Under the pieces are notes generated by a model. It saw only the letters and a list, made by a program, of their open reading frames with translations. It did not search any database and was not told where the DNA came from. A DNA stretch of 42,813 bases from CAYYYP01 sp964475985 (lineage in GTDB: Bacteria > Bdellovibrionota > UBA1018 > CAYHWW01): contig CAYYYP010000029.1 of the NCBI GenBank assembly GCA_964475985.1, positions 1-42,813 of the forward strand. Direction: 5' to 3'. Positions 8,536 through 17,191 of the stretch are shown here, one piece after another; the first letter of the stretch is position 1; each line of letters begins with the position of its first letter. The position numbers and the translations under genes were made by a program.

Positions 8536-8536
8536 T

Positions 8537-9844
8537 ATGACCAGAGGAATTTTGATCTTAAGCCACCAGGGCTTTTCGTTTCTGGAAGATGTCATAAAAG
8601 AGGCGAGGAACAAGGGGCTTAATGCGTTTGTTTTGATGTCCAAGCCTAGTCCAGCGTCGATGAGTAGAATCAATGTCATAGAACCACTGGTGGACTTTCT
8701 GAAAGTGACAGGTACGGACAATCTCCGAATTCAGGATGTTGAAGGGGTGCTAACGGAACTCTCAAAAAACTATGCAGAACCTCTGGCGGTAATTTCCGTA
8801 TGGGAAGGTTACCGCGTACTTATGGCCGAGGCCAATCGGAAATTAGGCGCTAACGATCAAAGCCCTCGTTCGCTCGCAAGAATTCTGGATAAGTACCTAT
8901 TTAGGAAAACTTTGCAGAAAGCAGGGCTGAGTAGGGTGCGTACAAGACGAGTAACCGCAAAGAACATGTCCAGAATTCTAAATTCAGGAAAGGATAACTT
9001 TCTTAAACCAAGGCACGGATTAGCTTCCTTCGGGGCGTTCCGAGTTGGGCGAGGAACTAAAGTTGCAATGGTGAAAGGATTGCAACGGGAAATGGCCCAG
9101 GATCCTGAATATCGCGGAATCTTCGGTAAGGAAGTGGAATTCATCGCTGAAGACTATATCCCCGGAATAGAATTTAGCTTTGAAATAATTGCGATAAACA
9201 ATAGTTTCTATTTGCTCGCAACCCACGAGAAAATGGAAGTCGAAGAACAGCAAAGTAGCACCCTAGAAAATCTCTGCGTATCGCCGCCGATCTCCCTTAG
9301 TAAAAACGAGGTTAGGCGAGCAGAAAAAAATGTGATTTCTTGCTTAAAAGCGTTGGGAATTCAGAATGGCTGTTACCACGTCGAAGCTAAGTTCGACTTT
9401 TTGACGGGCCGCTGGGAAATCATTGAAGTCAATCCCAGGGTGGGTGGCGCAATGATTAAAGAGAGCGTGCGCATCACCTCTAACGGGGGGAATTTGATTT
9501 CCCTTTGGATGGACTCGCTGTTGGCTAAAACACCACGGCAGCGAAATGAACTCCGGACGAGCCTAAGAAATTACGCGAAAAACCGAGGATCCGTTACTTC
9601 CATGTTCAGGGTTTATTTCGGCACCCCTGGCCTAAAGATTAAAAGCATCGTCCAAAATAAAAAAGTCGAGGAGCCGTTTATTTTTAAAGTTCACGCAAAA
9701 GCCGGCGATCAATTGCCCAAGTCAAGCCGCGAAATTTTTTTAGGGCAAGCGCTTTGGAAAATCAAAAATTGTGGACGGGATGCAAAGATCGAACGTTTGT
9801 CAACTTTATCAAAATCCGCCCTGGAGGTGAAATATGAACACTAA
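8537..9844 (+). CDS. ATP-grasp ligase 1
   Basis: A 435-residue carboxylate-amine/thiol ligase of the ATP-grasp superfamily. Visible elements are a pre-ATP-grasp Rossmann-like domain (1-105), the nucleotide-binding Lys region (about K119), FLKPRHGLASFG (155-166, phosphate-binding loop), AEDYIPGIEFSFE (204-216), HVEAKF (281-286) and the metal-binding E297-V-N299-P-R301. About 120 residues follow the core, resembling the extra domain of L-amino-acid ligases and biotin-carboxylase-like members. The ATG lies one base after the diiron oxygenase stop (TGATATG), so translation is coupled. It probably activates a carboxylate as acyl phosphate and joins it to an amine. The substrate cannot be read from the sequence. 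It is not closely similar to the next two ligases. Confidence 0.85.
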   Translation: MTRGILILSHQGFSFLEDVIKEARNKGLNAFVLMSKPSPASMSRINVIEPLVDFLKVTGTDNLRIQDVEGVLTELSKNYAEPLAVISVWEGYRVLMAEANRKLGANDQSPRSLARILDKYLFRKTLQKAGLSRVRTRRVTAKNMSRILNSGKDNFLKPRHGLASFGAFRVGRGTKVAMVKGLQREMAQDPEYRGIFGKEVEFIAEDYIPGIEFSFEIIAINNSFYLLATHEKMEVEEQQSSTLENLCVSPPISLSKNEVRRAEKNVISCLKALGIQNGCYHVEAKFDFLTGRWEIIEVNPRVGGAMIKESVRITSNGGNLISLWMDSLLAKTPRQRNELRTSLRNYAKNRGSVTSMFRVYFGTPGLKIKSIVQNKKVEEPFIFKVHAKAGDQLPKSSREIFLGQALWKIKNCGRDAKIERLSTLSKSALEVKYEH

Positions 9845-11138
9845 GAGAAATTTAGTTATTGTCGATTACAACTTAACCCGATTTTTAGACGTGAAAATGA
9901 TGACCCGTCACGCTTGGGACAAACATGGATGTGGGACGATTCTTATTCGACCTAACCCACAGGCACATGATGCCGAGGTGGCGCATCACATTATCGACCT
10001 TGATCCGAGGGGTGAAGATTTTATTGGAAAAGCGACGACTGCGCTGGAGCCTTTTTTAAATACCATCGTTGCGGTTTTGCCTTTTTCAGACAACGCCGTA
10101 AAAACCGGGGCCGCGCTGGCGGAAAATCTTGGAAAGGCGGCCGATAGCTCAGAATTGGCACAGTCAGCTTACTCGAAAATTTCATACCGGCAGCAGGAAG
10201 AAAAACTGGCTCGCCTGTTTCAGGCTCAAGGAGTTTTCACTCCACAGTTCCAAGTAGTTTTTGATGAACTACAACTTAAGGTCTTCGCTGCAAGATGCAA
10301 AAATGGTTTTGTGCTTAAGCCAAGTTGTGAAGGAAACAACCGTGGGGTACTGCGCCTTTCTAAAGACTCCAACCTGGAAGAAGCATTCGAGGAAGTGAAA
10401 CCGTATTTGAAAGACGGCCTGATCTGCGAGGAGCTGATTGACTTTGAAGAGGAATATTCCTTTGACGGGATCGGGCACTTAAATTGGGTTACAGAAAAGA
10501 TTAGCCTTTCCACAAGGTATCCCGTTGAAAAGGGCCAGATCGTACCTGCCGTGAAATCCTTGGGGACGATCAGCGCGGTGAAGCGTGGCGGGAGGCTTGC
10601 CAATATTCTAGTGGGTCAAAAGAATGGTCCATTTCATAATGAACTCAAGTACGACCCCGTGACTGGCCGTTCAGCGGTCATTGAACCCAATCGTAGGCCA
10701 GCGGGGATGAAAATCTGGCACTTAGCCGAGCGGGTCTACGGTATAAACTTCTTTCACCTGTTAGTGGACCAACTGATCACGGGTGAGTTGCCTGAGCAAC
10801 TGCCGCAGCCTCGTGGCGTAGCGGCGATTCGTGAACTTATGGCGCCTCATGAAGGCATTCTGGCCCAAGAGGTTTCGAACCCGGAATTTGCAGGTGAGCT
10901 GTTCAATAAAATTAAGGACCGCTTCCCGGTAAATCTAACGTGGAGTGAATTTCGAATCACAGCAATGCCAGGATCCATGGTGACCACGACCCCAAAAGAT
11001 AATTCAGGCTTCATGGCCGAAGTGTGTCTTTACAGTCGGGATTCGCAAATTGATGTGAAGTTTTGGCTTGATGAGTTCGAGAAAGTATTTGGGGAATTCA
11101 TTGCGGCCTATATTCAAAAAGAAAAGGTTAAAAAATGA
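9834..11138 (+). CDS. ATP-grasp ligase 2
   Basis: A 434-residue ATP-grasp protein overlapping ligase 1 by 11 bases, with its GGAGG ribosome site inside the upstream gene. The core is recognisable: FVLKPSCEGNNRGV (159-172), CEELIDFEEEYSFDG (198-212), HNELKYDP (268-275) and the metal-binding E284-P-N286-R-R. The N-terminal domain (VDYNLTRFLDVKMM) and the segment around 213-265 differ from ligases 1 and 3, so the three look like separate specificities and not recent duplicates. The catalytic residues appear complete. It probably makes one amide or related bond in the same product; that is inferred from gene coupling. Confidence 0.84.
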   Translation: MNTKRNLVIVDYNLTRFLDVKMMTRHAWDKHGCGTILIRPNPQAHDAEVAHHIIDLDPRGEDFIGKATTALEPFLNTIVAVLPFSDNAVKTGAALAENLGKAADSSELAQSAYSKISYRQQEEKLARLFQAQGVFTPQFQVVFDELQLKVFAARCKNGFVLKPSCEGNNRGVLRLSKDSNLEEAFEEVKPYLKDGLICEELIDFEEEYSFDGIGHLNWVTEKISLSTRYPVEKGQIVPAVKSLGTISAVKRGGRLANILVGQKNGPFHNELKYDPVTGRSAVIEPNRRPAGMKIWHLAERVYGINFFHLLVDQLITGELPEQLPQPRGVAAIRELMAPHEGILAQEVSNPEFAGELFNKIKDRFPVNLTWSEFRITAMPGSMVTTTPKDNSGFMAEVCLYSRDSQIDVKFWLDEFEKVFGEFIAAYIQKEKVKK

Positions 11139-12331
11139 AAATCTTAATTCTTCACCGAGTTCCGTTTCATAAGATTCAGTATGATCGGGGAATCGACCAT
11201 CAAAAACATGATGTCGTTTATGTCGGTACTTCCGAATCTCTAGAAAACATTCCTGAGGCGTTGCGTTGTACGAAAATTGTCAGGGCGGGTGTTCGCCCGA
11301 CGAGCACGGAAGTGATTCAGCTCCTAAAGGGTGAAACCTTTGATAAAGTTATTTCTCTTTCGGAGTACGAGTTACTTGAAGCCGCATTAATAAGGGAAGC
11401 CTTTGGTGTTCAGGGCTTGAGTTACCGGCAGACATCTTTAGTGCGCGATAAGATGCTGATGAAACAGGCTGTGATGCGCAAGGGTATTCGCACACCCCTT
11501 CATGAGCCTTGTACGGAAATGACCGATAGCGCCTGGAGCGGAAAGACGGTGGTAAAACCGGTTTCCGGAGCATCTAGTCAGAACGTTACCGTACACCTCA
11601 CAAAACAGGATGCTATTTCTTTCGTAAATACCGAGGCCGAAGCCGGCACTTTAGACCCAGAGAGTTATGAAATAGAAGAGTTTATCGATGGACCAATTTT
11701 ACACATCGACGGATTGATTCATGAGGGGAATCTGCTTTCTATTCTTGCCAGCAGGTATATTGGAACTTGTCTTGGTTTTGCTAAGGGGTTGCCTCTGGGG
11801 TCCGTTCAACTCGATCCCGACCCTGAGCTTTTTGCGTGGGCAAGGGAGTGCCTTCAGGCAGTAGAAATAAGTGACGGAGCATTTCATTTGGAGGCAATCC
11901 AAACCGACAGGGGGCCAGTATTTCTTGAGGTAGGGGCTAGAGTTGGCGGAGCTGACGTCGTGGATACCTTTGAGCTCGCGACCGGAATTCATATGCCTTC
12001 AGTTGAATTAAAAATCCTCACGGGTGAAAAGATTGAACGTGCGGCCCTGACGGCAGGTTCTCTAGACCGCAAATTTGGCTGGTTCGTGTTTCCTGGACAC
12101 CATTTTAGGCCGATATTCGGTGGCGCCGGAGGGGCCCAGGAGTTCCGGGACGACCCACGCATCGTACGGTGGAACGAGCTTAAGGCGGGTTCTCCGTTGC
12201 CAAGGAACATTACGTATCAATCGCGGGAGGTTCCGGTGGCGGGCATTGCCGTAGATGGCGACAGTAGTCACCTCGAACTGTTTTTTAAAGCACTCTTTCA
12301 GAGAGTAAAAATTTTAGATTTAGCTGCTTAG
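11135..12331 (+). CDS. ATP-grasp ligase 3
   Basis: A 398-residue ATP-grasp protein coupled to ligase 2 by a 4-base ATGA overlap. The core shows VVKPVSGASSQNV (139-151), EEFIDGPILHIDG (181-193), FHLEAI (250-255) and the metal-binding strand E265-V-G267-A-R269. Gly replaces the usual Asn of ExNxR, a change also seen in some amino-acid ligases (recalled, not checked). An AAAAGG ribosome site precedes the start. The three consecutive ligases with an oxygenase and an exporter suggest stepwise, ribosome-independent assembly of a short peptide or amide. Confidence 0.83.
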   Translation: MKILILHRVPFHKIQYDRGIDHQKHDVVYVGTSESLENIPEALRCTKIVRAGVRPTSTEVIQLLKGETFDKVISLSEYELLEAALIREAFGVQGLSYRQTSLVRDKMLMKQAVMRKGIRTPLHEPCTEMTDSAWSGKTVVKPVSGASSQNVTVHLTKQDAISFVNTEAEAGTLDPESYEIEEFIDGPILHIDGLIHEGNLLSILASRYIGTCLGFAKGLPLGSVQLDPDPELFAWARECLQAVEISDGAFHLEAIQTDRGPVFLEVGARVGGADVVDTFELATGIHMPSVELKILTGEKIERAALTAGSLDRKFGWFVFPGHHFRPIFGGAGGAQEFRDDPRIVRWNELKAGSPLPRNITYQSREVPVAGIAVDGDSSHLELFFKALFQRVKILDLAA

Positions 12332-12347
12332 TTGAAAGGACTTACCC

Positions 12348-13559
12348 ATGAAAAATTTCTGGATTTTTTTCGCCGCCTCCATTCTGTCTTTGATCGGATC
12401 CAATTATTTCATCTTCACCCAAGGCTGGTACTTACTTTATTTAACCGGGAGTAAAACTTCGGTAGGTACTAGCTGGTGTATTTTTTTCGTACCGGCACTT
12501 TTATTTTTACCCCTTATCGGTAGCCTTCTTGATGGGCCAAATCTAAAGAAAGTTCTCATGCGAGTTGAATTCGCGAAGATCATAATCTTCTTGAGTTTTG
12601 CTGTATTGCTTAAGCTTAAGCCTACAACTACTTTAGTTTATTTAATGTCAGGTCTTTATGGCATTTTTTTCGCCATGTACTTTCCTTCGGTTTATGTCCT
12701 TCTGAAGCGTTTGGTGCCAGCGAATCAGCAGACGAAGTACAGTCACCTTACGGAGGCCTCTCTGCAGATTTCCAATATAGTCGGTGTGTTTTCTTCAGGT
12801 TTCCTCTTTCAAGCCATCGGATTTGAAAACCTTCTTTTACTGAGTGCGGGTGCCGTTGGGCTTGGGCTGCTCGGCCTCCGAACATTAAAGTTCGAGGTGA
12901 TTGGGCAGACCTCATCCAAGAAACAGAGTTTGTTTTCCGGATACAAAAAAGTATTTGGTCTGCTTTTGGGACAGAGCCCAGAGACGAAACGCCTTGATCA
13001 AAAAACCACCACATTTGGATTTTTTCATATGTTTCCGCATGCCATTATAATGGTGAGCAACGTTCCCCTAATTCTTTATGTTTCAGATATTATGCATAAA
13101 GGGGTACGTGAATTTGGGGTGATCGACGCGCTTATCGGTCTAGCGGCCCTGGGCGCGAGCTTGCTTTGGAGTAGATTGCACAGCCTTAGTGAACGTAAAG
13201 ATGTCTATGTGGCCCTGAGTCTAATTTCAGGTGCGGTATGCATGGCGGCACTTTTGGTCTCACCCGAAGGAGTGAGTCCTTATGTTTGGATTTTTGTATT
13301 TGGAGCAACTTTAGTTTCCAGTAAAGTCATCGCTAGAGCGAACTTGGTGCGTATGGTTTCCAAGGAGCAGATGGGTTCCTATAGCAGTTTGTTTCAAACC
13401 GTCGGCAATGCCGTCATGCTTGCGCTATTTGCGTTAGTTAGCATGCTCTCCCATACCTTTGATGCGAGGAATTTATTCGCAATCCTTGGTGTGGCCATGT
13501 TGGGGTACGCAATATTTTTGGTGAAGTATTATTCTCCAGGGAAACCCAGTCCTAGCTAA
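12348..13559 (+). CDS. MFS transporter, probable product exporter
   Basis: A 403-residue major facilitator superfamily protein with about 12 membrane helices in two halves, separated by a polar loop near residues 190-215. It starts 16 bases after ligase 3 with AAGGA ahead of the ATG, so it belongs to the same unit. The layout (compact, no large soluble domain, loop LIGSLLDGPNLKKVLMRVE after helix 2) fits efflux carriers. Export and self-protection for the predicted small molecule is the likely job, inferred from position. Confidence 0.82.
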   Translation: MKNFWIFFAASILSLIGSNYFIFTQGWYLLYLTGSKTSVGTSWCIFFVPALLFLPLIGSLLDGPNLKKVLMRVEFAKIIIFLSFAVLLKLKPTTTLVYLMSGLYGIFFAMYFPSVYVLLKRLVPANQQTKYSHLTEASLQISNIVGVFSSGFLFQAIGFENLLLLSAGAVGLGLLGLRTLKFEVIGQTSSKKQSLFSGYKKVFGLLLGQSPETKRLDQKTTTFGFFHMFPHAIIMVSNVPLILYVSDIMHKGVREFGVIDALIGLAALGASLLWSRLHSLSERKDVYVALSLISGAVCMAALLVSPEGVSPYVWIFVFGATLVSSKVIARANLVRMVSKEQMGSYSSLFQTVGNAVMLALFALVSMLSHTFDARNLFAILGVAMLGYAIFLVKYYSPGKPSPS

Positions 13560-13580
13560 AATAGCTAATTGTTGGCTTCA

Positions 13581-14429
13581 TCATGCAATTTCAACTGCTA
13601 TCATCCAACTAATTGCAAGCGAGATAAATAGGAGAAGTACACGCTTGATGACCTGGGATCTGAGTTTTGTGCTTCCAAGGGTGGCAATCAAAAATAATTT
13701 CGAGAGATAAGAGGCAGCGATGGACGTGGCGAGAAGACCGCAAAGCAAGCTCACCGGGACTGCTCCTGATTCGTGCAGTTGAACATTTACGATAATTGAT
13801 CCGTGTATCTCGAACAGCGAAACAAGTGACGTAATTACAAGAAGACCATTTTGGCCAAATATTTTTTGGAAAACCTTGGAGACAGAAATTATTACAACAA
13901 TGAAAAGCGCAAGTTTCAGAATGGGTAGAATCTGAAAGTTCGAGGTATCTGATGCTTTGGTTTGATCATCCTGTTTTCGATACTCGATACTAGTCATTCC
14001 TATAGTTACGAGGATTGGCCCGATGAAAACTACAAGATTTGATAGGTGAGCTTCGGTAGTGCCGGCAATTACTAAGACGATGCCTTCAAACAGCATAGCT
14101 CCGGTTGTGGAAAGAAAGGTGAGTATCTCTCCTGAGCCAAGGCTTGCGCTTTCTTTACTTTTTTTGGCCAATGCGGCGGTAGTCGCAGTGCTAGAAATCA
14201 GTCCGCCAAAAAATCCAGTAAGAATGGCTCCCGTTCGCGTTCCTAGGTACTGAGTCATTGCGGAACCGAAAGCCTGAATGATTGCGAGGGCAAGAATCAT
14301 TTTAGCGATTTTCTTAGGACCTAATAAATTCCAAGGATCCAGAGGTAAGGCGGGTGCGAGCCAGGTCAAAATAGCAAGTGCGAACAAAGTTAATGTGGGT
14401 TTAATCCAATGGCGCGTTTGAATGGTCAT
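13581..14429 (-). CDS. DUF4010 membrane protein
   Basis: A 282-residue integral membrane protein with about 8 hydrophobic segments. The region LDPWNLLGPKKIAKM (about 31-45) followed by GFFGGLISSTATTAALAKKS (73-92) matches the DUF4010 domain, usually found as the C-terminal half of MgtC/SapB-family proteins. Here the MgtC half is absent, so this is a stand-alone DUF4010. It is convergent with the MFS gene, 21 bases apart. Function is unknown; a transport or envelope role is likely. Confidence 0.75.
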   Translation of the reverse strand: MTIQTRHWIKPTLTLFALAILTWLAPALPLDPWNLLGPKKIAKMILALAIIQAFGSAMTQYLGTRTGAILTGFFGGLISSTATTAALAKKSKESASLGSGEILTFLSTTGAMLFEGIVLVIAGTTEAHLSNLVVFIGPILVTIGMTSIEYRKQDDQTKASDTSNFQILPILKLALFIVVIISVSKVFQKIFGQNGLLVITSLVSLFEIHGSIIVNVQLHESGAVPVSLLCGLLATSIAASYLSKLFLIATLGSTKLRSQVIKRVLLLFISLAISWMIAVEIA

Positions 14430-14653
14430 CCTACTTTACCCAATAGTGGACGATATCTAATCTGAAAAACAGTGCGAGGGTTCCCCGGAATCCCGCTTGC
14501 CAAAGTCCAAAATCGGGTTTGACAAAAATTGATTGTTGCTCCGCGTTTTGAATCATTTCGCTCCGCTTCCTAATGGGGTGATTTTTAATGGAGTCACATC
14601 AGTAGCCAAACCAGCGAATCAGTACAATAATTAAGAGAGCCAGGAGGCCCTTT

Positions 14654-15178
14654 ATGGACTTAGCCCACACCCATCTCATTCTAAATCACATTCCCGTAAT
14701 TGGTATTCCAGTTGCACTCGCATTTCTGATCCATGGTACTTATATCAAGAACGATTCGTCGCAACGCTTTGCGTTTTTCGTTTTGGTCTGTTTAGCGTTA
14801 ATTGTCCTGCCAGTGTATTTCACTGGAGAGCCAGCCGAAAAAGTCGTTGAGCACTTACCGGGAGTAGCCGAACCGTTTATCGAAGCCCATGAAGACGCGG
14901 CGCTGTTCTCTCTAATTTTGACTTTATTAACCGGTGTCACCGCTTTTTTCGCACTTTGGTTTCAAAAAAATCCTAAAATAGGAAGACGATTGAATTTTGG
15001 CGTTATGGGTGCTGCGAGTTTAGCTCTGCTGAGCCTTATGTATACCGCAAATTTAGGGGGCAAGGTCCGCCATACCGAAGTGCGTTCCGGCTCGCCCAAT
15101 CAAAGCGGAGGCGAATTGCAGGGCGAAATTGAATCCTCCCAAATGTCACTCACCACTATGCTGACCCCAAAGGATTGA
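14654..15178 (+). CDS. DUF2231-like membrane protein
   Basis: A 174-residue protein with four predicted membrane helices. The opening HTHLILNHIPVIGIPVALAF has conserved His/Asn positions typical of DUF2231-like proteins, and H78-E79-D80 lies in a helix before the third segment. The C-terminal 35 residues are polar and probably outside the membrane. The ribosome site AGGAGG is 7 bases before the ATG. Its 3' end overlaps the convergent gene on the other strand by 33 bases. Members of the family often sit with cytochrome or redox genes; the role is unknown. Confidence 0.65.
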   Translation: MDLAHTHLILNHIPVIGIPVALAFLIHGTYIKNDSSQRFAFFVLVCLALIVLPVYFTGEPAEKVVEHLPGVAEPFIEAHEDAALFSLILTLLTGVTAFFALWFQKNPKIGRRLNFGVMGAASLALLSLMYTANLGGKVRHTEVRSGSPNQSGGELQGEIESSQMSLTTMLTPKD

Positions 15179-15805
15179 TTGAACTCTGGCGGTTTTGGGT
15201 GTGTTCGGGGATGCATGAATGGAAAAACTCACATAATCCACCCCGTTAGAAATTACATAAAGGCCTGGCTGCGTTCCGATTAGTTTAAACTTTTCGGGCC
15301 CGGACTCAATAAATCCGTAACCATCGTGACCATCATGTCCAAGCAGGTGCTTCAAAGCCATCTGATGGGAGGTGTGATCATATTCGCTATAGGGCCGTCC
15401 TTCCGTAACGTCGCATGAAATTAGGGGGCTCAATTTAGCCTCATCCTTTGCGGCAATCGCGGCCACCAATTCTTTTATGGTTTCGTCCGCCGTGCGAGGT
15501 TTGCTTTTATTGCGAGCGCCATAATTTTTCATGCACTCAAGGTCGTTTAAGACCTTGGGAACGATTTCACCAAAGGTTTCTGGCCCTTCATCCTCTGACG
15601 TAAAGGCCACGAAAGATTTATATTTTGGATTTTGTAATTTTTTAAATTCTAAAATCGAAGCCTCGTATTTTTCGGCTGCCGTGGCTGCTTTCGCTGCACG
15701 GTAGATACGATGGGCTTCAAGTTCGTCAGCGGTTTTGGCCATCGCGCTGCGAGTTTGAACAGTGATGAATAAAGTGGATAAAAAAATTAAAGTAACGAAT
15801 CTCAT
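15146..15805 (-). CDS. Exported protein of unknown function
   Basis: Not recognised. From the ATG at 15805 it has 219 residues with a signal peptide cut near the AMA at residue 23. A TTG at 15814 would add three residues. The mature part starts with an Ala-rich helix, then has a stretch with two Cys residues (LECMKN and ISCDV) and a short His/Asp/Gly-rich segment (LLGHDGHDGYGF). The end (IESGPEKFKLIGTQPGLYVI) looks like a small beta domain. It is probably periplasmic. Confidence 0.6.
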   Translation of the reverse strand: MRFVTLIFLSTLFITVQTRSAMAKTADELEAHRIYRAAKAATAAEKYEASILEFKKLQNPKYKSFVAFTSEDEGPETFGEIVPKVLNDLECMKNYGARNKSKPRTADETIKELVAAIAAKDEAKLSPLISCDVTEGRPYSEYDHTSHQMALKHLLGHDGHDGYGFIESGPEKFKLIGTQPGLYVISNGVDYVSFSIHASPNTPKTARVQSILWGQHSGE

Positions 15806-15909
15806 TTCATTCAAAGTTTAAGCCATGGGGCGGTTCTCTGCGAGAATAAAAGTACGAGCGGATTTTTGCGATTGTGGATAAGCTTAGAAGAGAAATAGAG
15901 GAAACCTTT

Positions 15910-17181
15910 GTGAATCCAACATCAACTGAAATGTTCGCTACCATCTGCTTTGCTTTAGCGATTCTGCATACATTTTCGGTAAAACGTTTCGCGCACACGG
16001 CGGAGGGTTATTCCGAAGGTTCAGTTGCGGAAAATTTCTTTCGTCTATTAGGTGAAGTGGAAGTGGTGTTTGGACTATGGGCAGCGATTTTTGTAATTTT
16101 TTTTGCAATGACGCAAGGGGTCGGGGACGCAGTTCATTATCTTGAAAGCCTTAATTTCACCGAGCCTGCATTTGTGTTCGTGATCATGACGGTCTGTTCC
16201 TCGAAGCCCATCCTACGGACTGCGGCAAATCTCATAGCAGTATTATCGAAATTAATCCCAGTTAAGAAACCTATAGCTTTTTATGCAGTGTGTTTGATTG
16301 TAGGGCCGCTACTTGGAAGTTTTATCTCCGAACCGGCCGCCATGACCGTAACTGCGTTAATTCTTCTGGAGCGGTTCTATAAAAAAGGAATTTCAGAAAA
16401 GCTAATGTACACAACGCTGGGACTTCTTTTTGTGAATATTTCCATCGGAGGGACCCTTACTCCCTATTCGGCGCCGCCTGTAATTATGGTGGCCGCAAAA
16501 TGGAACTGGGATTTGCCTTTTATGCTTAAAACTTTTGGTTGGAAGGCGGCAGTCGCCATTGTTGCCTCAACTGTATTTGTTGTGTTTCGCTTTAGGAAGG
16601 AATTAACGAATATCCCTTGGGGTGCGGAAGATGTACGAAAAAACGACGGGACGCCGCTTTGGGTGTCTTTCGTTCATATTCTATTTCTTGGTTTGATCGT
16701 AATGAGCTCCCACTACTTGGTAGTCTTTACGGGAATTTTTTTATTCTTTTTGGGGCTCGTTTCGGTGACTAAAGAATATCAAGATGAAATAAAGCTTCGT
16801 GAAGGATTGCTTGTCGCGTTCTTTCTGGGCGGACTTGTTGTGTTGGGCGGTCAACAACGCTGGTGGCTAGAGCCAATTTTGACTCAGTTAGATGCTTTTC
16901 CGCTTTATATAGGAGCCATCGCGTTAACCGCCGTTATGGACAATGCAGCCCTTACTTATCTTGGATCTCAAGTCCCATCGCTTGGAACGGGATTGCAGTA
17001 TGCACTAGTCGCAGGGGCCGTGACGGGTGGGGGCCTTACCGTAATTGCCAATGCTCCTAATCCCGCTGGATATGGGATACTCAACCGTTCATTTGGCAAA
17101 GAAGGGATAAGTCCGCTTCTTCTCTTGTTTCATGCCTTGGTTCCCACTGGCGTGGCCGCACTTTGCTTTTGGTTTTTTTGA
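15910..17181 (+). CDS. Putative Na+/H+ antiporter (PF07399-type)
   Basis: Polytopic inner-membrane protein with about 12 helices. Family features include the FISEPAAMTVTALIL segment and the glycine-rich GGTLTPYSAPPVIM and TGGGLTVIANAPNPAG loops, the paired re-entrant-type motifs of ion-transporter-superfamily antiporters. I place the start at GTG 15910, which has GAGGAAA about 6 bases upstream. The frame is open to a GTG at 15874, which would add 12 residues without a clear ribosome site. It probably exchanges cytoplasmic sodium for protons. Confidence 0.82.
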   Translation: MNPTSTEMFATICFALAILHTFSVKRFAHTAEGYSEGSVAENFFRLLGEVEVVFGLWAAIFVIFFAMTQGVGDAVHYLESLNFTEPAFVFVIMTVCSSKPILRTAANLIAVLSKLIPVKKPIAFYAVCLIVGPLLGSFISEPAAMTVTALILLERFYKKGISEKLMYTTLGLLFVNISIGGTLTPYSAPPVIMVAAKWNWDLPFMLKTFGWKAAVAIVASTVFVVFRFRKELTNIPWGAEDVRKNDGTPLWVSFVHILFLGLIVMSSHYLVVFTGIFLFFLGLVSVTKEYQDEIKLREGLLVAFFLGGLVVLGGQQRWWLEPILTQLDAFPLYIGAIALTAVMDNAALTYLGSQVPSLGTGLQYALVAGAVTGGGLTVIANAPNPAGYGILNRSFGKEGISPLLLLFHALVPTGVAALCFWFF

Positions 17182-17191
17182 TATTGCAGAT

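Noticed and set aside
7250..13559. A graspetide (RiPP) cluster, because of ATP-grasp genes.
   Set aside because: No convincing precursor peptide is seen, and the ligases look more like amino-acid ligases; the small frame at 7553 is too weak to claim this.
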